In this document: positions 17,309-25,894 of the stretch, in pieces
How the letters are laid out: every line of letters begins with the position of its first letter
Numbering within the stretch: position 1 is the stretch's first letter
DNA from: an uncultured Lachnospiraceae bacterium
GTDB lineage: Bacteria; Bacillota; Clostridia; Lachnospirales; Lachnospiraceae
DNA length: 64,000 nucleotides
Assembly (NCBI GenBank): GCA_934351835.1
Contig: CAKRJP010000006.1
Coordinates: 62,001 to 126,000, forward strand
Reading direction: 5' to 3'
Translations under genes and position numbers: made by a program
Notes under the pieces: model-generated
Databases searched by the model: none
What the model was told of the DNA's origin: nothing
The model's input: only the letters and a program-made list of their open reading frames with translations

Positions 17309-17741
17309 ATATTGGGCACCCATATCAAATCAGCATAAATACTTGTTTTCCAGCGGGAAGTTACTTCTATTCTTTTTTTGAAGTGCCGAACTTCCCGCTA
17401 CTTAGAGTGCGCAAAAATCACTACGAAAGTGCTTTTATTATACTATTTTTTCAAATATATCACAATAATTTATAAACAAACTCCCATTTTTCGGGAACTT
17501 ACTCTGCCAAAAAGCAATTTTAGGGTATCGGGAACCTCGCCTGAAATTTAACGTTAAAATCGGCATTTTTCGGTTTTTAATTTTAACAGTGCACCATTTG
17601 TCATGTGTTTTACCGGCCATTGCTTTCCGGTTTAGAGACCACGTTTTAAATGTCAGTTTTTTGACTGATTTTCTGGTCTTACATCTGGCAGTGTGCTATG
17701 ATATTTACAGATTCTTTTTATAATATCGGAGGTATATATTT
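17309..17741. other. Intergenic region downstream of the transposase, rich in hairpins
   Basis: 433 bases with no supported gene. It contains a long hairpin at 17352-17399 (11-bp outer stem AGCGGGAAGTT), repeats of CGGGAA at 17354, 17492 and 17529, the second copy of the 16-base repeat (17554-17569), and a nested hairpin at 17636-17679 upstream of the peptidase gene. A TATAAT box lies at 17719-17724, but without a good -35. Confidence 0.6.
17352..17399. terminator. Hairpin downstream of IS30 transposase
   Basis: AGCGGGAAGTT (17352-17362) pairs with AACTTCCCGCT (17389-17399). An inner ACTTC/GAAGT pairing (17363-17367 with 17380-17384) extends the stem. No T run follows, so it may be an element end or RNA structure rather than a terminator. 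Confidence 0.4.
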
Positions 17742-18818
17742 ATGAACACTGAAAGAATTAATCGCGTATTGGACAAGATGAGAGAAAAAGGAATTGACCA
17801 ATTTCTGGTATCTGATCCGTTAAGTATCAATATCTTAACTGGCGTTATGGTTAATCCTGGCGAGAGACTGTATGCTTTACTCCTGAGAACGAACGGAAAG
17901 CACACATTCTTCTTTAACTATCTTTATTTTGTTTCTAATACTGGTCTTGAGGAAGTTTGGTTCAGCGATATGGATGACCAGATTGCTGTCCTGATGGAGC
18001 ACATCGACACAAAGGGAACTCTTGGTATCGACAAGACTTGGCCTGCTCGTTTCCTGATTCCTCTTCAGGAGCGTTGCCCGGAGCTTAAGACTGTATGGGG
18101 ATCTGACTGCATCGATGATGTTCGTGCTGTCAAGACACCGGAAGAGATCCAGATCATGAAAGAGGCTTCTATTATTAATGACCGTGTTATGGAGAGAGCT
18201 GCTGATTTCATCAAAGAGGGTATGACAGAGAAAGAAATTGCTGACTTTATCGACGCTGAGTACTTAAAAGAGGGGGCAAGCGGTGTCAGCTTTGATACAA
18301 TCGTTTGTTTCGGACCTAACGCAGCTGATCAGCATCATGAGCCAAGTGCTACAAGAAAGCTTGCTGCTGGTGAGTGTATCCTGATCGACATGGGATGTAT
18401 CTGGAAGGGTTACTGCTCTGATATGACCAGAACTTTCTACTGCAAGAGTGCTGACGATGAGCAGACAGCTATCCACGACCTTGTTCGTACTGCTGTTGAG
18501 AAAGCTGAAGCTGTTATCAAACCGGGTGTACGTTTCTGCGATATCGATGCTCAGGCAAGAGATCTGATCGACGAAGCCGGATACAGCGACTACTGGAGAA
18601 TCCGTCTTGGTCACTTCATCGGACAGGAAGATCATGAGTACGGTGATGTAAGTCCGATCAACAAGAATGAAGCTAAACCAGGTATGATCTTCTCTATCGA
18701 ACCAGGTATCTACATCGAAGGTAAATACGGCGTTCGTATCGAGGACCTTGTTCTTGTAACAGAAGATGGACATGAGCTTCTGAATGCTGTTGAGAAGAAA
18801 TGGAGAATCGTAGGTTAA
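17742..18818 (+). CDS. pepP: M24 family metallopeptidase (Xaa-Pro aminopeptidase-like)
   Basis: A 358-residue cytoplasmic two-domain pita-bread peptidase. Residues 1 to about 130 form the creatinase-type N-domain (GIDQFLVSDPLSINILTGVM). The C-domain has the metal ligands in order: Asp in ILIDMGCIWKGYCSDMTRT (both Asp ligands), His in LGHFIGQEDHEYGD, Glu in IFSIEPGIYIEGKYG, and Glu in GVRIEDLVLVTEDG. The usual G-H-G-I-G is G-H-F-I-G here. It would remove the N-terminal residue from X-Pro peptides. The AGGAGG-like GGAGG box is 10 bases before the ATG. It is monocistronic, ending at a shared terminator, and its codon use is high-expression in style. Confidence 0.88.
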   Translation: MNTERINRVLDKMREKGIDQFLVSDPLSINILTGVMVNPGERLYALLLRTNGKHTFFFNYLYFVSNTGLEEVWFSDMDDQIAVLMEHIDTKGTLGIDKTWPARFLIPLQERCPELKTVWGSDCIDDVRAVKTPEEIQIMKEASIINDRVMERAADFIKEGMTEKEIADFIDAEYLKEGASGVSFDTIVCFGPNAADQHHEPSATRKLAAGECILIDMGCIWKGYCSDMTRTFYCKSADDEQTAIHDLVRTAVEKAEAVIKPGVRFCDIDAQARDLIDEAGYSDYWRIRLGHFIGQEDHEYGDVSPINKNEAKPGMIFSIEPGIYIEGKYGVRIEDLVLVTEDGHELLNAVEKKWRIVG

Positions 18819-18854
18819 TTTTAGTTGAATTAAATTAACAGATAAAAAGTAAAC

Positions 18855-18890
18855 CCCCGGAACGTGATAATCGTTCCGGGGATTTTATTA
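18855..18890. terminator. Shared terminator between convergent genes
   Basis: CCCCGGAACG (18855-18864) pairs with CGTTCCGGGG (18872-18881), a 10-bp stem with a 7-base loop followed by ATTTTATT on the plus strand and by TTTACTTTTTATC on the minus strand. It serves the peptidase gene and the convergent gene at 18898. Confidence 0.85.
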
Positions 18891-18897
18891 GTTTCTG

Positions 18898-19875
18898 CTA
18901 AAGCCCAAACTCCGCGAATAGCTTCTTCTGATATTCTCTGTCTGAAGCGGATTTAACAATGTCATTATTACGTCCCAGCTGCGAAAGTTTTAAAATCAGA
19001 CGATTTACCCGGGTCTCACCTTGAACTTCTCCTATAACTTTTCCGCGTTCCTCTCCAATAATTCTTCCACGTTCCTCTCCGATAATTCTTCCGCGTTCCT
19101 CTCCTACTTGTTCACCTATAACTTTTCCGCGTTCCTCTCCGATTCGTTCTCTTTCCGCTAAATCATCTTTCACAATCTCCAACAACGCATTACACATATG
19201 ATTCACCTCGCTAAATTTCCCCTTGTTTGCATTGACTATGATTTCCATTACCGCCTGATACAGAGTATTTCTTTTCTGCTTTTCATATTCCGAGAGCAGC
19301 TTTTTTACACTGGATGTCTCTCTCAATGAATTGGTCAGATTATGTAGCCACAGATTCTTTTCGTCTGTCAGTTCTTTTGTCACGATAATCTGCACGGGCA
19401 AGATCAGCCTTGGACTCTTGAGATAATAGATTCCAGATTCTACACACCTGGGCGCTGCATACCATCTACGTTTCAAATGCTTCAGCAAGCTTTTCGGATA
19501 ACGATTGCACACAAAAGTAAGTGTAAGTTCTTCAATCAGGATTTGGTTCTCCTTCCCCGTCTTCGCCTTATAAAACATTGCATATGCATGAACCTTGTAG
19601 AAGTCATCCACGCTCAGATAATCTGTGGGGCTTTTATACTCTATAATATTATATTTCCGGAATGTCTGGCCGATATTCTTTTTTATTTTATCTTTGGTAT
19701 TTTTCTTGATAAGCAGCATGTCCATACGAAGTGGTTCCTTGCCGAGCAAGTATTCTTCTTCAAAGGTCAGCTTATCAGCTTCGTCTTGTAGTTCGATCTG
19801 CATCCCTGCATAAAACGCCGGATGCCAGTGAAGTCTCTGCTCTTTTTCTGAGCAAAGTGCTTCTGATCTTTCCAT
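18898..19875 (-). CDS. Rpn/PD-(D/E)XK nuclease-like protein with tandem-repeat tail
   Basis: A 325-residue protein. RMDMLLIKK and NIIEYKSPTDYLSVDD give a D-x(n)-E-x-K arrangement typical of PD-(D/E)XK nucleases of the Rpn (recombination-promoting nuclease, often called putative transposase) family. Residues 243 to 282 consist of an 8-residue unit, GEERGRII and variants (GEERGKVI, GEQV), encoded by 24-base direct repeats. Such charged glycine tails are common in Rpn proteins and vary in copy number. A second member of the family is at 59462-60487. It has a GGAGG box before its ATG. Function in the cell is not established. Confidence 0.75.
   Translation of the reverse strand: MERSEALCSEKEQRLHWHPAFYAGMQIELQDEADKLTFEEEYLLGKEPLRMDMLLIKKNTKDKIKKNIGQTFRKYNIIEYKSPTDYLSVDDFYKVHAYAMFYKAKTGKENQILIEELTLTFVCNRYPKSLLKHLKRRWYAAPRCVESGIYYLKSPRLILPVQIIVTKELTDEKNLWLHNLTNSLRETSSVKKLLSEYEKQKRNTLYQAVMEIIVNANKGKFSEVNHMCNALLEIVKDDLAERERIGEERGKVIGEQVGEERGRIIGEERGRIIGEERGKVIGEVQGETRVNRLILKLSQLGRNNDIVKSASDREYQKKLFAEFGL
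19029..19145 (-). repeat. 24-bp tandem repeats inside Rpn-like gene
   Basis: About four to five copies of a 24-base unit coding GEERGRII/GEERGKVI. Units are nearly identical in DNA sequence (CGTTCCTCTCC recurs), so copy-number change by slippage would keep the frame. Confidence 0.85.
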
Positions 19876-20089
19876 ACGAGACCTCCTTATTTGGTTGCGT
19901 TAGGAGTTCTCCCTTTTCGAAAACTCCTGCTGTTAAATGTGATCTTAAAGCATGAATTTTCTGAAAAGGCAGGTCTTTAACCTGTGTACGAAATCTTATT
20001 TAGATAATCAGATACTTAAGAAAATTTGCTTTTTCTTATAGTACCACACGCATAATTTTTAAACAAGGATTACTTAAACGGGAACAAAC

Positions 20090-23000
20090 TTATCTTTTTT
20101 CTTTCTCACTTTTTTCTTTCTTGTACATTACCAATGATGCCACACTTAATCCTGCTGCTATAATCGCCAGAATCAGTGCAAGCCAGGCAAGCCGTAATGC
20201 TTTTTTGATTCGGAGCATATCTTCTTGGTTTGTTTCAAGCTGTCCTTCTTCATTTACATGTCCTGCATTGATTTCTTTGCCTCCGGAAAGTTTTAATACG
20301 AGATTTCCATTTTTATCAACTTCTATATTCTCTAGCCCATAAGTTCCGGATTCTACGTTTGATTCTGTGCCGCTTTCTTTCGAAACTTCTACAGCTTCCT
20401 GAACCCCTGAATCTGCGGATTTACCTGTGCCCGAATCAGTCGATGTACTATATGTGCCACTAACTCCTGCTGCTCCGTCTTTTCCATTTGTACCATTTCC
20501 CCCTGCTACACCAGCAGTTCCTGTCGCACCAGTTGCACCGTTCGCGCCATTTTTTCCATCGATTCCGTCCCGGCCATCAGCTCCATCTTTCCCGTCAGCT
20601 CCGTCTTCACCATCTGTCCCATTCTTTCCATTACGAACATAAAATACCGAAGTTGTTCCATCAGAATATGTAATCGTATACGTGTCAACATTATCATTGC
20701 TTTCGGTCAGAGAAATATCTACGATTCCTCGTCCTGCTTCTCCCGTAGAACCAACCAGTGAAAGCAGCCATTCTTCTTCTGTTCCCGTGTATCCTTTGTC
20801 CACAGCCAGCTCATACGCTGACTTCCCATCGACTCCGTCTTTTCCATCAGCCCCGTCTTTCCCATCGGCTCCGTCTTTTCCATCAGCTCCGTCTTTCCCA
20901 TCGGCTCCGTCTTTTCCATCAGCTCCGTCTTTCCCATCGGCTCCGTCTTTTCCATCGGCTCCGTCTTTCCCGGTCTCGCCTTTCAAAGATTCCAGCCATT
21001 CTTCTTCTGTTCCCGTATATCCATTATCTACTGCCAGCTCATACGCTGACTTCCCATCGGCTCCGTCTTTTCCATCGGCTCCGTCTTTCCCATCGGTTCC
21101 GTCTTTTCCATCGGCTCCGTCTTTTCCATCCTGACCATCCTTTCCAGCCGCTCCGGTTTCACCCTTCTCGCCTTTCAAAGATTCCAGCCATTCTTCCAGC
21201 GTTCCTTCAAAACCATTTTCTTTTGCCAGTTCGTAAGCCGATTTTCCATCATCGCCTTTTTCGCCGAAAGCTGTTATATAGCATGCCGCGTGATTCGAGA
21301 GAGCGCCTTCTGTCTTTGCACTTCCAAAAACTGGTTTAATCACGAAATCGTATGCCATTCTACCGTCCAGATCCTCGTAAGTATAAGAAGTTGTTCCTTT
21401 ATCTACCGTAGCGATTCTGGTCAGTTCACCGGTAATTTCTACTACATAGATATTAAATCCATTATTTTGTTTCCTCTTTCCCGCTGTCTCATTCGGATCC
21501 GACCATGTCAGTTCGATGTTTTTCGAAGCCCGGTCATACATCGCTTTCAGGTCTGTAACCGCCGGTGCCGGCGCCTGTATATTTGAAAGCACATATCCAT
21601 AAATCGGGACATGCCGTTCTACTCCTGTTTTATTTCCTTTTATATTTTCGTATTCATATTGAAGGTTTGACTTCCACTTTGCAATCTCCCACGTAAAGTA
21701 ATAAGAACGGACTGTTTCCTCTGAGTATCCTTTTTCCACCAGATCGTTAAGATCCAGATTTTCAACCGATCCCTGATACCCTGTGGAATCAACATTTGTC
21801 TGAGAAATATTATGACCCACAATTTCATCAAAAGAAAAATATACACCTACTTTGGTTCCAACCCAGTGGAGCAGCTTATCCATGTTAAAAAGAACATCTC
21901 CATCCAAATGAAATCCATCTGATTTTTCTGTTCCACTGGTCACTGCTGTTCCTACTACGTATTCGCTTGCGTTGTTTCCGCCATTATATCCCAATTCAAA
22001 TGCGGTCTTGCTTAAATGCTGTAATTCTCTCGGCGAGCTTTGCTCTGCGCCTCCATAATAATATCTATACGGATCCCCCGAAGTTCCAAGAAAAAGATTC
22101 TCTCCTATTTCATCCAGGTAGGTTGGTTTTGATTTCGGGCTTATGTCCTTCGTCTCCTCGTATCGTTTTTTCAATTCCGTATTATACGCTTTCACAAACG
22201 CATTATAATCGCTTACCGACATCTGCACATATTCTGATTTTCCGGCATAAGTGGCCCCGATTTTTCCTTCTTCCCATTTCTTTGTCTCATTATTCCAAAC
22301 GGAATAGGAATAGAATGTCAATGGAGTTCTATATAAAATCACGGAGTCATAACTGGTTGCCGTGAATTCCGTAGTAGATTCCGTTGACCACTCTGTTTCA
22401 TTAAAATAACGTGCCATGTGTGTATAGCCGATTCTGAGACTTCCTGAAAAAACGCCCCTGTCTCCGGACAGCTCCGCTCCGGAAGCATAGCTTCTGCTTT
22501 CGCTGTCTCCTTTTGTATAATTATATGTGGTTGTATATTTTAATGTTGTGGCTCCATAATTTTTCCCCAGTTCTTTAAAATACGGTGCCGCCTGCAAAAT
22601 TGCTTCTACCTGTGGATCTGCATAGACATAATCTTTCCCCTCATACCTTGCCAGAAGTCCATCGTCATCCACATCCACCGGACAAACAACAAGAGCCGAT
22701 CCTACGCCCATATCATTTCCATTGATGGACGCTAACCTGTTAGTATCCCCGTGAAAAGCTGCCTCTGAAGTTGCATAATATTTTTCAGCCAGGGATGTTG
22801 TTTTATTTCTGTCGGAAACGCCGATCATTCCTACAGTCAGATCGGTCGTATACGAAGAATTCATCCATGTTCCCGTTGCTTCCCATGTAGTTCCTGCCAC
22901 AAATATAATCTGTTCATACCCACTGGCATTTCCGTCCAGCGGTGCCGCATAAGCACTCTTGATAAATACCGGTTTTGTATTTTCTTTTCTTCCTTTATCG

Positions 23001-24646
23001 CGGCCAAAATCCGTTGCTTTTAACTCATTTTCAAAAAACGGAGACGCCTTTACCAGAGTTGCGTTTCCTTCTGACACATCATAAATACTTCCACCGGTAA
23101 ATACATATTCATAATTCGCTGCCCCGTTTATTGCAACGGCTGTCGTTGCAAGACATGGATATATACTTAGCCTCTGATCCTCAACTCCGCTTTTGATACC
23201 ATTTGGCATGCTTGCCGTTGTAGCCTTTCCCATTACCAGTGGATCCGTATCTTTCTCAGAGTCGTTGATCGTCATAATTACGATATCCCTTTCCGGAGAT
23301 AACGCCGCCGAATCAAAAATTTTATCAGCTTTTATATATATTTTCCCACTGATTCCCGATATGGCGATTTCGTTACAGCCTTTTCCGTCCAGATCTCCGA
23401 TACTTATGGTCGGTGACATTGGCAGAATTATTTCTTCATCTCCGTTATCAGCTTTCTTTCTATCTGCAACAATGGAACTGCTCTTCTTTTTTTCCGATGC
23501 TAAAATATTGGCAAGACCGGTTTTCCCATACCCTACCAGAAGATATGGTTCCACAATGGACTCTCCTGCTGCCAGTGCTTGGAAACCTACGCCCTGATTA
23601 AAGCGTCCCGTATAAGAAATGACTGCCAGATCTTCTACCCCGTCACCATTGACATCTCCTGCTTCCAGGTCACACCCCAGACGATATCTTCCATCCGCAG
23701 AAGAAGCATTTCTTAACGCCTGATACGCCTCTCCGGTCTGCATATATGCCGGATTTAAAAATGATGTGCTTCGTGTAGCCTCTGCCAGTGTAACGCTGTC
23801 ATTTGTAGACGTTATCGAAATCTCAACAAGAGCCGCCGAATCTCCATCCATACCGGCATAGGCAACAAGACTGTCTTTTCCGTCATTATCAAAATCTCCC
23901 GCCGTGATGGACAGAAAATTTTGCATCTGGTATTCTAATGTGGGATCGCCGTCATCTTCACTGATCCAATTCATCGTTCCCAGGACGACCGGATTGCTCA
24001 TATGGTGATTTACCGCATCATATACCCATACAACGGCCTGCTTGTTACCATCTCCGTCTTTATACACTCCGATAAATGCCACATGGTCATCACGCCCTGT
24101 TTTATTCGGACTAAATGCAACCGTCTGGACAAATTTACTTTTTGCAAGGTATAGTTTATCGTTGCCTAATACATCCCCGTAATGAAAATCTCCTTTTACA
24201 TTCCAGTTCGCACCAAGTACATTCTCTGCATCCGTTCCCTTTCTGGTGTCAGAAACTGCCGCATGTGTATATGCATTTACCTCCGCCGCCGTATTGGTCT
24301 CTATCTGGCTTCCATAATAGGAAAATAATTCCGACTGTGTAAATAATAAAAACGACTCTCCCGGCTGCGCACCGTACGGGTTCGCTGTATCTTCCGCATC
24401 ATATCCGGTCGGTGCTCCCGGATTCATGATGCTTTCATTGCTTCCATCGCCAAATGCGGAGCCGTAGGTTTTTCTCACGTTTTCCCCATTCGATGCACTC
24501 TGCGTTCCGGTCTGATTCTCCGCCTGTGTTTCGGTCTGCACATTTCCCTCTTCATCCGCTTTTACGGTAAATGTAAAGATTGATGAAATTCCAAATATGA
24601 TTGCCATTGCAAACGACAATACTGATGCCGCCCTTAGTTTTTTCAT
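20090..24646 (-). CDS. Large secreted/anchored surface protein with FG-GAP-like, FnIII and collagen-like regions
   Basis: 1518 residues. Residues 1-31 form a signal peptide (SVLSFAMAIIFGISSIFTFT, cleavage likely after VKA). Residues about 240-430 hold FG-GAP/VCBS-type calcium loops: GDFDNDGKD, GDVNGDGVEDLAVISY, GDLDGKGCNEIAISG. Residues about 1024-1105 are a fibronectin III-like domain (ELTWSDPNETAG, FNIYVVEITGELTRIATV). Residues about 1126-1395 alternate collagen-like G-K-D-G-A-D runs with three units of the type SAYELAVDNGYTGTEEEWL. A final hydrophobic helix (LAWLALILAIIAAGLSVASL) with a basic tail anchors it to the membrane; no LPxTG is visible. It follows the exported amide hydrolase gene by 21 bp, with a GGAGGAGG box. 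It is probably an extended stalk presenting an N-terminal propeller; its ligand is unknown. Confidence 0.85.
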   Translation of the reverse strand: MKKLRAASVLSFAMAIIFGISSIFTFTVKADEEGNVQTETQAENQTGTQSASNGENVRKTYGSAFGDGSNESIMNPGAPTGYDAEDTANPYGAQPGESFLLFTQSELFSYYGSQIETNTAAEVNAYTHAAVSDTRKGTDAENVLGANWNVKGDFHYGDVLGNDKLYLAKSKFVQTVAFSPNKTGRDDHVAFIGVYKDGDGNKQAVVWVYDAVNHHMSNPVVLGTMNWISEDDGDPTLEYQMQNFLSITAGDFDNDGKDSLVAYAGMDGDSAALVEISITSTNDSVTLAEATRSTSFLNPAYMQTGEAYQALRNASSADGRYRLGCDLEAGDVNGDGVEDLAVISYTGRFNQGVGFQALAAGESIVEPYLLVGYGKTGLANILASEKKKSSSIVADRKKADNGDEEIILPMSPTISIGDLDGKGCNEIAISGISGKIYIKADKIFDSAALSPERDIVIMTINDSEKDTDPLVMGKATTASMPNGIKSGVEDQRLSIYPCLATTAVAINGAANYEYVFTGGSIYDVSEGNATLVKASPFFENELKATDFGRDKGRKENTKPVFIKSAYAAPLDGNASGYEQIIFVAGTTWEATGTWMNSSYTTDLTVGMIGVSDRNKTTSLAEKYYATSEAAFHGDTNRLASINGNDMGVGSALVVCPVDVDDDGLLARYEGKDYVYADPQVEAILQAAPYFKELGKNYGATTLKYTTTYNYTKGDSESRSYASGAELSGDRGVFSGSLRIGYTHMARYFNETEWSTESTTEFTATSYDSVILYRTPLTFYSYSVWNNETKKWEEGKIGATYAGKSEYVQMSVSDYNAFVKAYNTELKKRYEETKDISPKSKPTYLDEIGENLFLGTSGDPYRYYYGGAEQSSPRELQHLSKTAFELGYNGGNNASEYVVGTAVTSGTEKSDGFHLDGDVLFNMDKLLHWVGTKVGVYFSFDEIVGHNISQTNVDSTGYQGSVENLDLNDLVEKGYSEETVRSYYFTWEIAKWKSNLQYEYENIKGNKTGVERHVPIYGYVLSNIQAPAPAVTDLKAMYDRASKNIELTWSDPNETAGKRKQNNGFNIYVVEITGELTRIATVDKGTTSYTYEDLDGRMAYDFVIKPVFGSAKTEGALSNHAACYITAFGEKGDDGKSAYELAKENGFEGTLEEWLESLKGEKGETGAAGKDGQDGKDGADGKDGTDGKDGADGKDGADGKSAYELAVDNGYTGTEEEWLESLKGETGKDGADGKDGADGKDGADGKDGADGKDGADGKDGADGKDGADGKDGVDGKSAYELAVDKGYTGTEEEWLLSLVGSTGEAGRGIVDISLTESNDNVDTYTITYSDGTTSVFYVRNGKNGTDGEDGADGKDGADGRDGIDGKNGANGATGATGTAGVAGGNGTNGKDGAAGVSGTYSTSTDSGTGKSADSGVQEAVEVSKESGTESNVESGTYGLENIEVDKNGNLVLKLSGGKEINAGHVNEEGQLETNQEDMLRIKKALRLAWLALILAIIAAGLSVASLVMYKKEKSEKEKR
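20826..21150 (-). repeat. Collagen-like coding repeats (18/36-bp units)
   Basis: Two blocks (about 20826-20975 and 21045-21150) of 18-base units coding G-K-D-G-A-D, with alternating synonymous codons that make a 36-base higher-order repeat. They are separated by a SAYELAVDNGYTGTEEEWL unit. The plus strand therefore carries long spurious open frames. Confidence 0.9.
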
Positions 24647-24667
24647 AGATTTCCTCCTCCCTGAGCC

Positions 24668-25768
24668 TTACTTTTTCTGTCCTCTGATATCAAACGCTGT
24701 TACTCGATCCCATTTTCTGCGTATCGCGATTTTCGCGCTGCATTCTGTATTGTTATAGGAAATCGACCACTGGGTATTGCTGGTGATATCTTCCGGGTTT
24801 GGCTCCTGCGAGGATGCTTTCAATGCCTCCCACACTGTCTCTTCTGTCTGATCACCTTCATTTCCATCCAACACCGCTTTGATACTGTCATATCTTTCTT
24901 TTCCGTGTCCGTAGATACCATTTTTCTGATCTGGCTCTACTCTATCGATGTATGCCCCATAGAAATTCGTAATTGCATCTATCTCCGTCACCTTCATCGG
25001 CCGCTCTTCATCTTCGCAGTCGTACTCCACGACTCTTCCGTCCCCGGATGCATCGGTAATATAGAAATGGTAGTCCCTGCCACCGGTCGCCATCATGTCA
25101 TATTTTCCAAGCAGATCTATCGCTTCTTCCGTCGTCCCCGCATAATCAAGCACCAGCCGGATCGCAAGTGTCGTTCCTATGACTTCTTTTCCGGTCTTTT
25201 GTGCCACCGGCTTACTGTCGAGGGTCAACACAGCTATGGAAACACCGGCTTCATTCACACCATCCAGACACACAAACGGTGCCGCTACGCATGCCAGTTT
25301 TTTCTTTATGTTTGCATCCGCATCATTAGCCTGCAGATTATCTAACGCCGAAAATGCAATTGACTCATAGCCATCCTTCGGCTTACAATGTACCATCAGT
25401 GCTGAGGTATCATATTTAAAATCATAGTTTCTTCCCATCCGAACGGTTCCGTCTGCTGCTTTCGCCGTAAATGCACTGCACCCGAAATCCGGTGTCTTGA
25501 TATGTACCGGAAGATATGGAAGTGCCTCTTTTATAATTGCATCGACAAATGACTGGTTGTCTTTAATCCCGTAATCGATTACGTTCTGAGTGTTATAATC
25601 ATATTTGACATCTATTTTATATAAATTATAATCATCAAAATCCGTGAGTTTTTCTACGCTGTTTGCAGTCGCCAGCCGTCTCCCGTAGGTTTTCCCCACC
25701 GTTATCACTCCGACTGCTGCTCCGGCAGCCAATGCTCCTTGCAGCCATTTTTTCTTTTTATTTTTCAT
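24668..25768 (-). CDS. Exported Ntn-type linear amide hydrolase (choloylglycine hydrolase-like)
   Basis: Start set at the ATG at 25768 (MKNKKKKWLQGALAAGAAVG), which has an AGGAGGAG box 7 bases upstream; an upstream in-frame start adds a poorly supported extension. 366 residues. A basic, hydrophobic N-terminus looks like a signal peptide or anchor. DFGCSAFTAKAADGTVRMG and RNYDFKYDT are the nucleophile region of the penicillin V acylase/bile salt hydrolase family, here with Cys about 85 residues in, so a leader would need removal if it follows the Ntn mechanism. GVNEAGVSIAVLTLDSKP and the closing NTQWSISYNNTECSAKIAIR are also family-like. It would cleave an amide bond outside the cell; substrate (bile salt, acyl-homoserine, peptide) unknown. 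It forms an operon with the surface protein gene. Confidence 0.8.
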   Translation of the reverse strand: MKNKKKKWLQGALAAGAAVGVITVGKTYGRRLATANSVEKLTDFDDYNLYKIDVKYDYNTQNVIDYGIKDNQSFVDAIIKEALPYLPVHIKTPDFGCSAFTAKAADGTVRMGRNYDFKYDTSALMVHCKPKDGYESIAFSALDNLQANDADANIKKKLACVAAPFVCLDGVNEAGVSIAVLTLDSKPVAQKTGKEVIGTTLAIRLVLDYAGTTEEAIDLLGKYDMMATGGRDYHFYITDASGDGRVVEYDCEDEERPMKVTEIDAITNFYGAYIDRVEPDQKNGIYGHGKERYDSIKAVLDGNEGDQTEETVWEALKASSQEPNPEDITSNTQWSISYNNTECSAKIAIRRKWDRVTAFDIRGQKK

Positions 25769-25805
25769 ATACTTCTCCTCCTCAGACGCAGACTTTTCCT
25801 CTTTT

Positions 25806-25814
25806 ATTATATCA
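25806..25814 (-). promoter_or_regulatory. Extended -10 promoter for hydrolase/surface-protein operon
   Basis: TGATATAAT on the minus strand, with TATAAT at 25806-25811 and the TG of an extended -10, 38 bases before the hydrolase ATG. No clear -35. Confidence 0.55.
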
Positions 25815-25842
25815 AAAAATATTTTTTTCCACATCGTCCATC

Positions 25843-25886
25843 TAAAAAAAAGAATGGACCTTTCTTTCTCTAAAAGTGTCCATTCT
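25843..25886 (-). terminator. Intrinsic terminator of the kinase-regulator-deoD-cinA operon
   Basis: On the minus strand AGAATGGAC (25886-25878) pairs with GTCCATTCT (25859-25851), followed by a run of eight T (25850-25843). It lies just after the cinA-like gene. Confidence 0.88.
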
Positions 25887-25894
25887 CTGTCCTT

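Larger units (their letters stand above)
16139..17569 (+). mobile_element. Damaged IS30-family element (approximate limits)
   Basis: The transposase gene at 16280-17308 is flanked by non-coding sequence that shares short repeats. The 16-base word TTAAAATCGGCATTTT occurs in the same orientation at 16139-16154 and 17554-17569, and CGGGAACTTA occurs at 16191-16200 and 17492-17501. A 12-base inverted pair (TGATATGGGTGC) lies at 16250-16261 and 17316-17327. I could not identify true IS30 terminal inverted repeats or the 2-3 bp target duplication, so the element limits are provisional. The transposase itself lacks part of its catalytic domain. Confidence 0.5.

Noticed and set aside
17438..17620. 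Minus-strand 60-codon frame downstream of the transposase
   Set aside because: No ribosome site, and it overlaps repeats linked to the element flanks.
20826..21150. CRISPR array
   Set aside because: Regular repeats are in-frame collagen-like codons inside one gene, without spacers or cas genes.
20682..21339. Long plus-strand open frames opposite the collagen-like repeats
   Set aside because: They are shadows of the G-K-D-G-A-D repeats: the 18-base periodicity keeps other frames open. No ribosome site, and the composition is repetitive Ser/Pro/Phe or Arg/Leu.
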